Origin: Rhizobium sp. WSM4643
Lineage (GTDB): Bacteria > Pseudomonadota > Alphaproteobacteria > Rhizobiales > Rhizobiaceae
NCBI RefSeq assembly: GCF_025152745.1
Contig: NZ_CP104041.1
Span: 186,001-250,000, forward strand
Length of the DNA: 64,000 nt
Direction: 5' to 3'
Shown here: positions 56,148 through 64,000 of the stretch, piece after piece
Layout of the letters: each line of letters opens with the position of its first letter
How positions within the stretch are numbered: position 1 is the stretch's first letter
Position numbers and translations under genes: made by a program
Notes under the pieces: generated by a model
Database searches by the model: none
What the model was told of the DNA's origin: nothing
What the model saw: the letters and a program-made list of their open reading frames with translations, nothing else

Positions 56148-56268
56148 ATGTGCAGCCTGGACGACTGACACCGAACCGGCTCGAAGCCGTTTGAGCGCAA
56201 CAGGAGCAGCGTACTTTTGCTGGAATTACTTCATTGGATGCTTTGATCGATCTCTGGAGAGTGGACAA

Positions 56269-56400
56269 CTAGGCGGTTGCGGCCGGTTTTTTGGCAAGGT
56301 AGAGGGCCGCATCCGCTTGGCGCTGCATGTGCTCGGCTGACAGGAGGTCACCGTTTTGCATCGATATCGCTAGTCCGATGCTGACAGTGACACAGGGACC
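56269..56400 (-). pseudogene. Tail of a GGDEF (diguanylate cyclase) gene
   Basis: The minus strand encodes VTVSIGLAISMQNGDLLSA then EHMQRQADAALYLAKKPAATA and a stop, the unmistakable last 45 residues of a GGDEF domain (SIGLA...ADAALYxAK). A stop codon lies just upstream at about 56415 and the catalytic GGDEF part is absent. It is a decayed fragment, the only recognisable content of the 411 bases between the gntR and GST genes. Confidence 0.75.
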
Positions 56401-56490
56401 AACGCGTGAGAATTATGCCGCATGGGCGGCGCGATTGGCGACTGTGGTTGGGCGTCGGTGCGGTGTTTGCATCGCTTTTCGTGCGGGGGC

Positions 56491-57177
56491 TTAGAAGCCG
56501 AGCCTGCGCAGATCCTCCGCGACGAACATCTGGCCGCTGCGATTCTTGACGCTCGGCAGTTCGGAGACCTTTACGCGCCAGGACTTCAGCGCGGAATGAT
56601 CTTCAGGGATGGCAATGCCGGCGGCGTCCGCGAACATCAGGCCGGCAAACACCGTGATGTCGGCCATCGAGAATGCATCGCCGGCGACGAACGAACGGTC
56701 CTGCAGCACCATATCGAAATACCTCATGCCGGCGAGCGCTTTATTGCGCTGGCGGTTGCCCCAGTCCTGACGGCCAGCCCATTCCGGGCTCTTGAACACC
56801 TTCAGTTCGGCGCCGAGGCCCGGCGTCGCATGATGGAAGTAGTTGCCGACGGCATCGAGCAGCTCGGTCTCGGCCCGCTTCTGCATCATGTGGATGACGG
56901 CCTTTTCCTTCGGCGTCTTGCCGGTGAGCCGTGGATCGCCGTCGAGATTGTCGAGGTATTCGGTGATGGCGGTGGCCTCCGCGATGTAGGTGCCGTCCTC
57001 GAGCTGGAGGACCGGCAGCACGCCCGAGGGGTTCTTTTCGAGGAAAGCCGGTTGCTTGTGTTCGGCGCCGATGAGGTCGACGGAGACGAACTCGACCTGC
57101 GGTTCGAGCCCCTTCTCGGCGAGCACGATGCGGATGCGGGCAGGATTTGGGAAACCGGGGCGATCGAAGATTTTCAT
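56491..57177 (-). CDS. Glutathione S-transferase
   Basis: A 228-residue cytoplasmic GST. The thioredoxin-like N-terminal domain begins MKIFDRPGFPNPARIRIVLAEKGL and holds the glutathione-binding NPSGVLPVLQLEDGTYIAEATAITEYLD. The helical C-terminal domain carries FVAGDAFSMADITVFAGL, with the structural ADI motif. A Ser/Pro-rich N-terminal active site (PGFPNPAR) rather than a Cys suggests the bacterial Nu/theta-like group. ATG 57177 follows AAAGGAG. Divergent from a TetR gene, with CTATC-N4-GATAG sites between them, so expression is probably inducible. Confidence 0.92.
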   Translation of the reverse strand: MKIFDRPGFPNPARIRIVLAEKGLEPQVEFVSVDLIGAEHKQPAFLEKNPSGVLPVLQLEDGTYIAEATAITEYLDNLDGDPRLTGKTPKEKAVIHMMQKRAETELLDAVGNYFHHATPGLGAELKVFKSPEWAGRQDWGNRQRNKALAGMRYFDMVLQDRSFVAGDAFSMADITVFAGLMFADAAGIAIPEDHSALKSWRVKVSELPSVKNRSGQMFVAEDLRRLGF

Positions 57178-57199
57178 GAGAGACTCCTTTGTTGTCTGT

Positions 57200-57273
57200 C
57201 TATCGATAGATAGATTGCACCTCCAGATAGCTCTTCCCTTTTTCGACGTCAACAACTATCTATCGAGTGATAG
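57200..57273. promoter_or_regulatory. Two TetR-type operators CTATC-N4-GATAG
   Basis: CTATC-GATA-GATAG at 57200-57213 and CTATC-GAGT-GATAG at 57260-57273 have identical arms and the same four-base spacer. One lies 23 bases in front of the GST start, the other 14 bases in front of the TetR start. A regulator binding both would control both genes. Confidence 0.75.
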
Positions 57274-57286
57274 GTACGGAGCGACG

Positions 57287-57859
57287 ATGGCAAAAACAAA
57301 GACGGATATGCGCGAGGCGGTCATGGCGGCCGCAAAAGCGACGGTGCAGTCGCATGGTTACAATGCGCTCAGCTTTCGTGAGCTTGCGAAAGAGGTCGGC
57401 ATCAAAAGCGCCAGCGTGCACTATCATTTCCCGACCAAGGGTGACCTCGGCGCCGCCTTGGCGCGTCGCTACACAGAAGAAGGGGCAGCCTATCTGGCGG
57501 AGCTTCTGGCGACGCCGGAAGACGCGACTTGGTGCTTGGACAAATACACGGAGATCTTCCGCACGGCCCTGGCCAACGATAATCGCATGTGCCTGTGCGG
57601 CATCATGAGTGCGGAACTTGACGACCTTCCTGCGGAGGTCCGCGCCGAGGTGGACAAATTCGCCGCAATGAACGTCGGCTGGCTTGCCAAGGTGCTCTCA
57701 CGGGCAAGGCCTTCGGCAGGCGAGCAGGACCTGCGAGAACACGCCATGGCGATCTTCGCAGCCATTGAGGGGGCCCAGCTGGTCGCGCGCGGTTGCCGGG
57801 ACATCGGCATCTATGACCGGACAATACGGGCCTATCGGACCACGGGTCTCATCCCATAA
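57287..57859 (+). CDS. TetR-family regulator
   Basis: A 190-residue regulator. The DNA-binding part is at about 10-55 (VMAAAKATVQSHGYNALSFRELAKEVGIKSASVHYHFPTKGDLGAAL), with SASVHYHFPTKGDL as recognition helix. The ligand-binding domain contains the cysteine-rich stretch MCLCGIMSAELDDLP, common in regulators of electrophile- or thiol-responsive genes. ATG 57287 has GGAG eight bases upstream. Divergent from the GST gene with two matching operators between them. Confidence 0.92.
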   Translation: MAKTKTDMREAVMAAAKATVQSHGYNALSFRELAKEVGIKSASVHYHFPTKGDLGAALARRYTEEGAAYLAELLATPEDATWCLDKYTEIFRTALANDNRMCLCGIMSAELDDLPAEVRAEVDKFAAMNVGWLAKVLSRARPSAGEQDLREHAMAIFAAIEGAQLVARGCRDIGIYDRTIRAYRTTGLIP

Positions 57860-57882
57860 TTCGCGAGGCAGGCCTTTCCAAC

Positions 57883-58115
57883 AACGACGTGGATAGTCTG
57901 CAGCTCGTCCGAGATAAGGCGCCTGCGGAAACTATGAGTTTCGAATGATCCTAATCGATACCAACGTCATCTCGGAGCCATGAAAGCCCACACCCGATAA
58001 TCAGGTGCTGGCGTCGATCGATTCTCAAGCAGTCGAAACTGCTATTTGTTTCGGCGATTACAGTAGCTGAGTTACGGCTCGGCATTGCCGCGATGCCTTT
58101 CGGGCCTCGATGCTG
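57883..58115 (+). pseudogene. Remnant of a VapBC toxin-antitoxin module
   Basis: From ATG 57945 the frame reads MILIDTNVISEP then a TGA, resumes as KPTPDNQVLASIDSQAVET, shifts frame and continues LFVSAITVAELRLGIAAMPFG. This is the first half of a FitB/VapC-type PIN toxin with one in-frame stop and at least one frameshift. The preceding frame ends in APAETMSFE at a TGA overlapping that ATG, as an antitoxin would. The rest is lost. The 389-base gap up to the TonB receptor otherwise holds only that gene's promoter. Confidence 0.75.
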
Positions 58116-58166
58116 TGTGCAACCTGATCGGGAGCGTCGAACGCAGCAATTTTATCGATTAAAAGG

Positions 58167-58208
58167 TGACTAAAATAATCATCTTATGTTGACAGGGCCA
58201 ATTTCGCT
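58167..58208 (+). promoter_or_regulatory. Iron-responsive promoter with RirA (IRO) box
   Basis: TGA-N9-TCA (TGACTAAAATAATCA, 58167-58181) matches the iron-responsive operator bound by RirA in rhizobia. Eight bases further is TTGACA (58189-58194), with TAGGTT as a possible -10 box 17 bases later. The receptor gene starts about 25 bases after the expected transcription start. RirA would repress under iron sufficiency. Confidence 0.65.
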
Positions 58209-58248
58209 CCATAGGTTCCGCCCGCATCCGTGACGTAGGGACCAAGCA

Positions 58249-60420
58249 ATGGCGCGTGTTTTTTTGAATGTTTCTAATAATGTATCGCGAATTTATAGAG
58301 ATAGCCTATTTGTCGCGACAGCGATCGCCCTGATTGGCATTGCAGCATCGCCGGCTTCAGCCCAGAGTGCATCCGCAGATGCCGGTGCCACAACGCTGGA
58401 ACCGATCGTCATTCAAGGTGCATCCTCCGATAGCAAGACTGACCGGACGTCCGTTGCCGCCAAGAACAGTTCGGCCGCGACCAAGATCAACACGCCGCTC
58501 GTCGAGATGCCGCGTTCGGTCTCGGTGACCACCGAAAAGGAAATCGAGCAGCATGGCGCCCAGAGCATCATCGAGGCCGTGCGCTATTCGGCCGGCGTGA
58601 CGACCGGACCGAACGGCTTCGATCCGCGCTTCGACCAGATCTTCATTCGCGGCTTCAACGTTACGACGGTCGGCGACTATCGTGACAGCTTGCGCCAGCC
58701 CTACATCAATTACGGCATGTTCCGCACCGATCCCTATCAACTGCAGCGCGTCGAGGTAATTAAGGGGCCGGTATCCGTGCTCTACGGCTCGGGATCGCCG
58801 GGCGGTCTCGTCAACAAGATATCGAAGCTTCCGACCGAAGAGCCGATCCGCGAGGTGGGTGTTTCATACAGCACCAAGGATCGAGCTCAGGCGATGTTCG
58901 ATTTCGGCGGGCCGATCAGCGAAGACAACGACGATTTCCTCTATCGCATCGTCGGCCTTGCCCGCCGTGGCGACACCAATTTCGATATTGCCGACGATCG
59001 CTATTTCCTGGCGCCGTCGTTTACCTGGAAGCCTGACGAGGGCACGACCTTCACGCTGTACGGTCTGGTGCAGGCCGACGAGACCGACTCTAATGTCGGC
59101 GCGATCACGACCTCGGACGGGAGGATCCTCGACATTAGGGCGAGCGATCCCGACTATGACTATCAGAAGGTCAAGCAGCAGCAGCTCGGCTATCAGTTCG
59201 AGCATGAATTCGACAATGGCCTGACGTTCCGGCAGAACCTGCGTTATTCGCATCTCGATCTCAGGGCTCGCTACCTCGGCGTTTTGAGTTGGACGGACAC
59301 TGTTGCGCATCGGTACCCGAATTCGATCCGCGACGAGATGAATGTCTTCCAGGTCGACAACCAGCTCGAGGCGAAGTTCGATACCGGCCCGCTTGCCCAC
59401 ACGATGCTGTTCGGGCTCGACTACACCAATCTGCAGTCAAGCTTTGGCTATGGCCTCGGAGCCGCCGATCCGGCATTCGACTTCGATATCGACAACCCGA
59501 CCTATGGAGTCTCGAGCGCTACGCCGGACTATAATTTCTTGGCTTCCGATGCCGATTTGCGGCAGGTCGGCATCTACGCCATGGACCAAATCGAGGTCGG
59601 AAACTGGCGTTTCAACCTCGGCGGCCGACAGACCTGGGTGAACCAGACGCGAGATGCGACCTTGCCCTCGGTCAGCTCGGAGGAGGTCGATAAGAATGCC
59701 TTCTCTGTACAGGCCGGCGCCCTTTACCTCTTCGACAACGGCATCGCGCCATTCATTTCCTACGCGACCTCCTTCGATCCAGTCACCAACCGATCGGCCA
59801 CCAACACAATTCTTCCGCCGACGAAGGGCGAGCAATACGAGCTCGGCGTGAAGTACCAGCCTCCCGGCTCCGACATCCTGCTATCGGCCGTTGCCTATCA
59901 CATCGTCGAGCAGAATAAGCCGAGGCTTGCCGATCCGTTAACCTTTGCCTACGACTCCCAGGGCGAGGTGACTGGAAAGGGTATCGAGCTTGAAGCCCGC
60001 GCGGCTATCGCCGACGGTCTCGATATCATTGCGGCCTACGCCTATAACGACTCCGAAGTTACCGGGGGCGACAACGTCGGAAATACTCCGGCCATCACCC
60101 CTACCCACATTGCGAGCCTGTGGGCGAACTACACTTTCCAGGAAAGCAATCCCTTCAACGGTCTGTCGGTTGGCGCGGGCGTGCGCTACATCGGTGAGAC
60201 TTGGACGGATGTGGCCAATACCTCGAAGAATCCTGCGACCTTCTATGTCGATGCATCCGCCTCCTATGATTTCGGCGCGGTCGACAAGAAATACGAGGGC
60301 CTGACGGCAGCCTTCGCCATCCGCAACATCGCCGATGAGCGCGAAACAGTTTGCGAAGAGGGATTTTGCTATCTCGGCCAAGGCCGCAACATGACCGGCA
60401 CCCTGAAATACCGGTGGTAA
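58249..60420 (+). CDS. TonB-dependent siderophore receptor (FhuA-like)
   Basis: A 723-residue outer-membrane receptor. A signal peptide ends near residue 38 (ASPASAQ). The plug domain (about 75-190) shows PLVEMPRSVSVTTEKEIEQHGAQSIIEAVRYSAGV, FIRGFNVT and RVEVIKGPVSVLYGSGSPGGLVN. The 22-stranded barrel follows, and the last residue is the aromatic W (LKYRW) needed for assembly. Layout is that of ferric-hydroxamate (ferrichrome) receptors. It is preceded by a probable RirA box, and followed 9 bases later by a truncated siderophore-iron reductase gene. No ABC importer for the siderophore is in the window. Confidence 0.95.
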   Translation: MARVFLNVSNNVSRIYRDSLFVATAIALIGIAASPASAQSASADAGATTLEPIVIQGASSDSKTDRTSVAAKNSSAATKINTPLVEMPRSVSVTTEKEIEQHGAQSIIEAVRYSAGVTTGPNGFDPRFDQIFIRGFNVTTVGDYRDSLRQPYINYGMFRTDPYQLQRVEVIKGPVSVLYGSGSPGGLVNKISKLPTEEPIREVGVSYSTKDRAQAMFDFGGPISEDNDDFLYRIVGLARRGDTNFDIADDRYFLAPSFTWKPDEGTTFTLYGLVQADETDSNVGAITTSDGRILDIRASDPDYDYQKVKQQQLGYQFEHEFDNGLTFRQNLRYSHLDLRARYLGVLSWTDTVAHRYPNSIRDEMNVFQVDNQLEAKFDTGPLAHTMLFGLDYTNLQSSFGYGLGAADPAFDFDIDNPTYGVSSATPDYNFLASDADLRQVGIYAMDQIEVGNWRFNLGGRQTWVNQTRDATLPSVSSEEVDKNAFSVQAGALYLFDNGIAPFISYATSFDPVTNRSATNTILPPTKGEQYELGVKYQPPGSDILLSAVAYHIVEQNKPRLADPLTFAYDSQGEVTGKGIELEARAAIADGLDIIAAYAYNDSEVTGGDNVGNTPAITPTHIASLWANYTFQESNPFNGLSVGAGVRYIGETWTDVANTSKNPATFYVDASASYDFGAVDKKYEGLTAAFAIRNIADERETVCEEGFCYLGQGRNMTGTLKYRW

Positions 60421-60429
60421 GGCGCGGCA

Positions 60430-60897
60430 ATGGAGACAAACGGGATGTTCCAGCGCCCGACCTTGATCGCTGACTATCCTGTCGCCCACCAGGCCGTCGA
60501 CCTCGACGGTCTAGTGGTGGGCGACGGACCGTTCTCTTATTGCCGCGGCAAGCTGCTCAGCGCTCCCCCGCAGACGGGCATCGTCGTTTCCTGCAGGGAT
60601 CTTTGCGACCGAGCGATCTTCGAGGAGATCATTGGCCGATATACGCAAAAATTTCCTGGCAGCGACCGTCGCGCGCTCGTCTCCATGTGGACGCTCCATT
60701 ATTTCAGCATGCTGACGATCGCGTCCAGCGTCCACATGTTCGTGCACCGCATCGGGCTGCAGCTGGAGATCGACCGGCTTTCGCTCGTCCGCAACGAGCA
60801 TACGGGTGAGCCGGAAGCATTCGTGATGTCCGGAAGGTCCAATGTTGCCGGTGTCCGACGGCAGGACTCGTTCTCCATGGCGAAGATGACGTGCTGA
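60430..60897 (+). pseudogene. Truncated FhuF-like siderophore-iron reductase
   Basis: The 155-residue reading contains the N-terminal half of FhuF: LADYPVAHQAVDLDG, FEEIIGRYTQKFPGSDRRALVSMWTLHYFSMLTIASSV and LQLEIDRLSLVRNEHTGEPEAFVM. Normal FhuF proteins have about 250 residues and end with a CC-x8-C-x2-C cluster that holds a [2Fe-2S] centre for reducing ferric siderophores. Here the similarity stops at about residue 133, followed by unrelated residues and a stop, and the cysteine cluster is missing. It is probably inactive. Start may be ATG 60430 or ATG 60445 (better ribosome site). Directly behind the siderophore receptor, as expected for fhuF. Confidence 0.7.
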
Positions 60898-61192
60898 TCT
60901 GCTCCCTTCATCAGGCTCAATGTCCAAAGCCGGGTCAATGTCGACCGAATCCTTCTTGGTATCGAGACCTGATCTCGATGACATTTTCGCTCGCGATGGC
61001 TGCTATTTGTTTGATTTTCCAGGAACTTAGGGTAGCAACGCGTCTAATTGATCGCGGAAGTATTGGTCAGCTCAGAAGATTTGCCGAAATGGAACAGGAT
61101 CATTGTTTAGTTAATACTAAATTATTGAATCTGGCGCGAGATCTTGCATCAGCCGGCACACCGGTCGTCGCAGTACCTTGGAGGAGACCCGC
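60898..61192 (+). promoter_or_regulatory. Upstream region of the chemotaxis receptor
   Basis: No gene is seen. An AT-rich tract at 61100-61130 contains the perfect inverted repeat TTTAGT-TAAT-ACTAAA (61106-61121) and, overlapping it, TTAA-N7-TTAT (61111-61125), one base off the CtrA site TTAA-N7-TTAA. CtrA controls motility genes in alphaproteobacteria, so it may be a regulatory site; this is a weak match. Confidence 0.35.
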
Positions 61193-63067
61193 ATGAAACG
61201 CCCGAGTATCAAGCAAGCCCTGATCTTAAAGCTGTCGGTCATCAGTCTGTTCATGGTCGGCCTGTCCTATATCTCGCTGACCACGATTTCGACACTTCGT
61301 GCCAACACGGAGCAGATCGGGACCTTCTGGATGCAGCGGCTGGTGACGGCTCGCGAGATCAAGGATAACTTCCTCGAGCTGAAATTGGTCTATGGACAAT
61401 ACCTTCTCGTGGACACGGCGGAGCAAAAGAAGGCCGGACAGCAAGAGATCGACGCGGCTGGCGTTGATCTGGACACGGTTGTCGGCGAATACGAAAAGGG
61501 CGTCCGCACGGAGCGTGGTCGCGCACTGATCAATCAGATCAAGCCGGAACTCGCCAAATATCGCGCGCTGGCAGAGCAAATGATCGCGTTTGAAAATGAC
61601 GGGAGGAGGCCTGAAGCAATCGGCCTTTTCAAAAAAGATATGGAGCCGCAAGCCGAGCTGGTGAACAAGGCGGTGGCGGATTTAGTCGCTTTCATTCTCA
61701 ACCAGGCCGAAGGCTTTGTGACCGCGAGTGGAGATTCCGCACAATCCGCTTTCCTGCTGACGGCCACGATCGCAGGGCTGGCCGTGCTTCTTGCCATAGC
61801 CGGCATCTTCTTTGCGATATCGGGGATAGCCAACCCAATCCGGAGCATCGCCTCCGCCATGAGGCGCTTGTCGGATGGCGATCTTGACAGTGATATTCCC
61901 TATGCCGGTCGCGCCGATGAAGTGGGCGAAATGGCCGGTGCGGTTGAAATCTTCCGCCAGAATGCCCTCAACGTCGTCAGGCTCGAGAAGGAAGCGGCCG
62001 AATCCCGCAGCGAGAGCGAGGCAGCGCGCGCCGCAGCCCAGCAGCGCACCGAACGCGAGGCGGAACAGTTGCGCTTCGCGACCACGACATTGGGCGAAGG
62101 CCTCCGGCGGCTTGCAGCGGGTGACATATCCTTCCAGCTTTCGGAGCAATTTGCGGCCGAATACGAAGCCTTGCGCGAAGACTTCAACGCTTCGCTCCGG
62201 CAATTGGGCGCGACGATCGGCGCAGTGCTTCAAACGGTGCACAGCATCGATAATGGTACCGGTGAAATTGCATCTGCCGCGCAGGATCTTTCCAAGCGTA
62301 CCGAACAACAAGCAGCCTCTCTCGAGGAGACGGCTGCAGCCCTGGACGAGATCACCTCGAATGTGACGATGTCGACCAAACGCACCGACGAGGCGCGCAA
62401 TGTCGCCAAGGAAGCCGACATCAGCGCCCAGCAGTCGGCAACTGTCGTCTCGCAGGCGGAACAGGCCATGCGACGCATCGAGGACAGTTCACAGCAGATT
62501 TCAAACATCATTAGTGCAATCGATGAAATCGCCTTCCAGACAAACCTCTTGGCACTGAATGCCGGCGTTGAAGCTGCCCGTGCGGGTGAGGCGGGCAAGG
62601 GCTTTGCAGTAGTCGCACAGGAAGTCCGTGAGCTTGCCCAGCGCGCCGCTCAAGCGGCCAAGGAAATCAAAGGCTTTATTCAAAAGTCGTCAACTGACGT
62701 GCAAAATGGCGTGAAACTGGTCCTCGAAACCGGAACATCGCTGAAGTCGATCGGCGAGTATGTCGTGCAGATCAACCAACTCATGGATGCGATTGCCACA
62801 TCGGCGCGCGAGCAGTCGACGGGACTTGCCGAGATCAACACAGCAGTCAATCAAATGGACCAGGCGACCCAGCAAAATGCGGCGATGGTCGAGCAGTCGA
62901 CGGCTGCCGCCGCCTCATTGTCCTCCGAGGCAGGCCGCCTGCGGGATCTGGTCAACCAGTTTCAATTGGACGGCGACAAAAGCGCGGACGGGCAGCGCAG
63001 CGAACGGACCTTTGAAGGCAACAGGCCCATCCACTTGGTCGCTTCGCGGCGCGTGACGCAAAGATGA
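61193..63067 (+). CDS. Methyl-accepting chemotaxis protein
   Basis: A 624-residue transmembrane receptor. First membrane helix at about 10-32, a four-helix-bundle periplasmic sensor (about 33-180; [38 protein letters not shown]), second membrane helix at about 183-208, a HAMP region ([41 protein letters not shown]), a linker with a second HAMP-like part, and the signalling hairpin with [50 protein letters not shown]. No C-terminal CheR pentapeptide. ATG 61193 follows GGAGGAG. The ligand is unknown; four-helix-bundle sensors bind small metabolites. It stands alone without che genes. Confidence 0.97.
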   Translation: MKRPSIKQALILKLSVISLFMVGLSYISLTTISTLRANTEQIGTFWMQRLVTAREIKDNFLELKLVYGQYLLVDTAEQKKAGQQEIDAAGVDLDTVVGEYEKGVRTERGRALINQIKPELAKYRALAEQMIAFENDGRRPEAIGLFKKDMEPQAELVNKAVADLVAFILNQAEGFVTASGDSAQSAFLLTATIAGLAVLLAIAGIFFAISGIANPIRSIASAMRRLSDGDLDSDIPYAGRADEVGEMAGAVEIFRQNALNVVRLEKEAAESRSESEAARAAAQQRTEREAEQLRFATTTLGEGLRRLAAGDISFQLSEQFAAEYEALREDFNASLRQLGATIGAVLQTVHSIDNGTGEIASAAQDLSKRTEQQAASLEETAAALDEITSNVTMSTKRTDEARNVAKEADISAQQSATVVSQAEQAMRRIEDSSQQISNIISAIDEIAFQTNLLALNAGVEAARAGEAGKGFAVVAQEVRELAQRAAQAAKEIKGFIQKSSTDVQNGVKLVLETGTSLKSIGEYVVQINQLMDAIATSAREQSTGLAEINTAVNQMDQATQQNAAMVEQSTAAAASLSSEAGRLRDLVNQFQLDGDKSADGQRSERTFEGNRPIHLVASRRVTQR

Positions 63068-63219
63068 CGCGTAACCGACTTCAAATCACTTACATGAGAC
63101 AACCCTGCCGGCGGTTCCAGTCGCGTTCGTTCCTTGAGCACCGGCCAGAGCTATTTCGATGCCGACGGGTTGGTTTCTGATTACTGCATTGATCCAGCAT
63201 GTGGCCCTGGATCTGTTTT

Positions 63220-63421
63220 GTCCTGGTAGTCGCGACATCGACTGCCGGCTATCGTCCGATACCGGTCAGCCACGCCGGCTTTTTCCGCATTCTGCCTCGA
63301 CAGCTCCAACACTGCGGCCCAATCGAGGCGTCATTCGATACTGTTCGCCCTCGTTGGTCAGGAAGCCATGGACCACGAGATAGTCGCGGAGGATGCGCAC
63401 CCCGGTCGGCTTGGCGGTGCG
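63220..63421 (-). pseudogene. Remnant of an SAM-dependent methyltransferase gene
   Basis: Read leftwards from 63421 one frame gives RTAKPTGVRILRDYLVVHG then FLTNEGEQYRMTP, the dimerisation-domain pattern of O-methyltransferase-like proteins. A shifted frame continues WAAVLELSRQNAEKAGVADRYRTIAG, which is the SAM-domain segment normally about 100 residues further on. The material between has been lost, and no start or end remains. A decayed gene with an internal deletion. Confidence 0.6.
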
Positions 63422-63504
63422 ATGGAAATATACACAAATTTGCTTTCGCTTCTCTCCTGATCAGGTACCCCTCCGTTGAGGATCAGCCAGGTCAGTTCCG
63501 GTGA

Positions 63505-63774
63505 CCGCCGCGACAGCTTCAGCAGCGCCTGCATTTTCGTGACAAGCAGCTGAACGAAGTCGATATCGTCATCGAAGACAGAAGAGGGAGGGTTGTCGGT
63601 ATTGAGATAAAAGCGGCAGCATCCGTCTCGAGTTCCGATTTTTCCGGATTGCGAATTTTGGCCGAAGCATGTGGAGAACAATTTGTTTCAGGCATTGTCT
63701 TGTACGATCATAACAAGGTGATTCCATTCGGCGAACGCCTATCAGCCGTGCCAATTTCGGCGTTGTGGCATTAA
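63505..63774 (+). pseudogene. C-terminal remnant of a DUF4143 AAA-type ATPase
   Basis: From a stop at 63502 the frame reads LHFRDKQLNEVDIVIEDRRG then VVGIEIKAAASVSSSDFSGLRILAEACGEQF, VSGIVLYDHNKVIPFGERLSAVPISALWH and TAA (63772-63774). This is the conserved end of ATP-binding proteins with DUF4143 (HFR.....EVDIVIE..G..VGIE.KA). The ATPase part (normally about 300 residues upstream) is missing. Such proteins are often of mobile origin. Confidence 0.75.
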
Positions 63775-64000
63775 CGCCTGGGAATTTCGCTTCAATCTCC
63801 AGACGCGAGCATTCCTGAAATTCCGACGGTGTCGATGAAAATGGGCCGCAGGTTCGATTCCCTTCAAGGCGGTCGTCCTGCTTTCTGTCGCAAAACATTA
63901 TGGACGCAGCGATATTCTCATATCCCGCCGCATCCTGTAGGCTCGATGTCTGCAGCCCTCGGAAAATTTCAGATCGATGAAAAAAACTTTCAATCCGGCC
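63775..64000. other. End of window, no recognisable feature
   Basis: I find no supported coding frame, repeat or RNA in these 226 bases. GGTTCGATTCCC at about 63852 resembles a tRNA T-loop, but the flanks do not pair. Confidence 0.5.

Noticed and set aside
60850..60900. Shifted remains of the FhuF cysteine cluster (RKVQCCRCPT in the third frame)
   Set aside because: Only a CC-x-C is visible and the expected spacing is absent, so it could be chance.
63845..63875. tRNA-like GGTTCGATTCCC
   Set aside because: The T-stem does not pair (GCAGG against CCTTC), and no anticodon or acceptor arm can be built around it.

Overview
The window looks like chromosome or large-replicon DNA of a member of the Rhizobiaceae, most likely Rhizobium. 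The reasons are high-GC coding with rhizobial-looking proteins throughout, an abundance of carbohydrate and peptide ABC importers, two RIME-like palindromic intergenic repeats, a ROSE-type RNA thermometer in front of a small heat-shock gene, and a TGA-N9-TCA box of the RirA type in front of a siderophore receptor. There is no rRNA, tRNA, CRISPR array, insertion sequence or prophage that I can support. The genus is an inference.

Layout. 0-2.3 kb: the start of an acyl-CoA ligase gene with a thioesterase, a divergent MDR oxidoreductase, and a vapC toxin behind a damaged antitoxin. 2.3-5.6 kb: katG and divergent oxyR. 5.6-7.3 kb: panC-panB (pantothenate). 7.5-12.3 kb: an EmrAB-like efflux operon with an operator inside its promoter, an aldo/keto reductase and a TetR regulator. 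12.6 kb: a ProQ/FinO-domain protein. 13.2-22.3 kb: a sugar ABC importer operon (binding protein, two permeases, ROK repressor, sugar isomerase, ATPase), a divergent Gfo/Idh/MocA dehydrogenase and a second ROK protein.

22.9-31.6 kb is the most interesting stretch. A LacI regulator with three tandem operators faces an operon of binding protein, two permeases, ATPase, a GH91 beta-helix enzyme and a GH32 fructosidase. GH91 enzymes form or open difructose anhydrides (DFA), the cyclic disaccharides made from inulin. Neither enzyme has a signal peptide, so I read this as an import-and-hydrolyse pathway: the transporter takes up DFA (or short inulin pieces), GH91 opens it to inulobiose, and GH32 releases fructose. 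The cassette lies between the 13-22 kb sugar operon and a GH38 alpha-mannosidase (31.8-34.9 kb), and those two share a 33-base promoter/operator block (30 of 33 identical). This suggests one alpha-mannoside regulon with a fructan cassette placed inside it.

34.9-47.7 kb: a LysR regulator with divergent hydrolase, a TetR regulator with divergent GH3 beta-glucosidase, then stress and envelope genes (Hsp20 with ROSE leader, OmpA-like lipoprotein, L,D-transpeptidase, AI-2E-family permease, DUF2267, CBS pair). 47.9-56.1 kb: one long operon, GntR regulator plus a complete Dpp/Opp-type importer with two different DapA-family aldolases. 56.2-64 kb is patchy: a GST with divergent TetR, a TonB-dependent siderophore receptor under a probable RirA box, a truncated fhuF and a chemotaxis receptor, interspersed with at least four decayed genes (GGDEF tail, VapBC remnant, methyltransferase remnant, DUF4143 tail).

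All calls are by eye from sequence and remembered family features; no database search was run.
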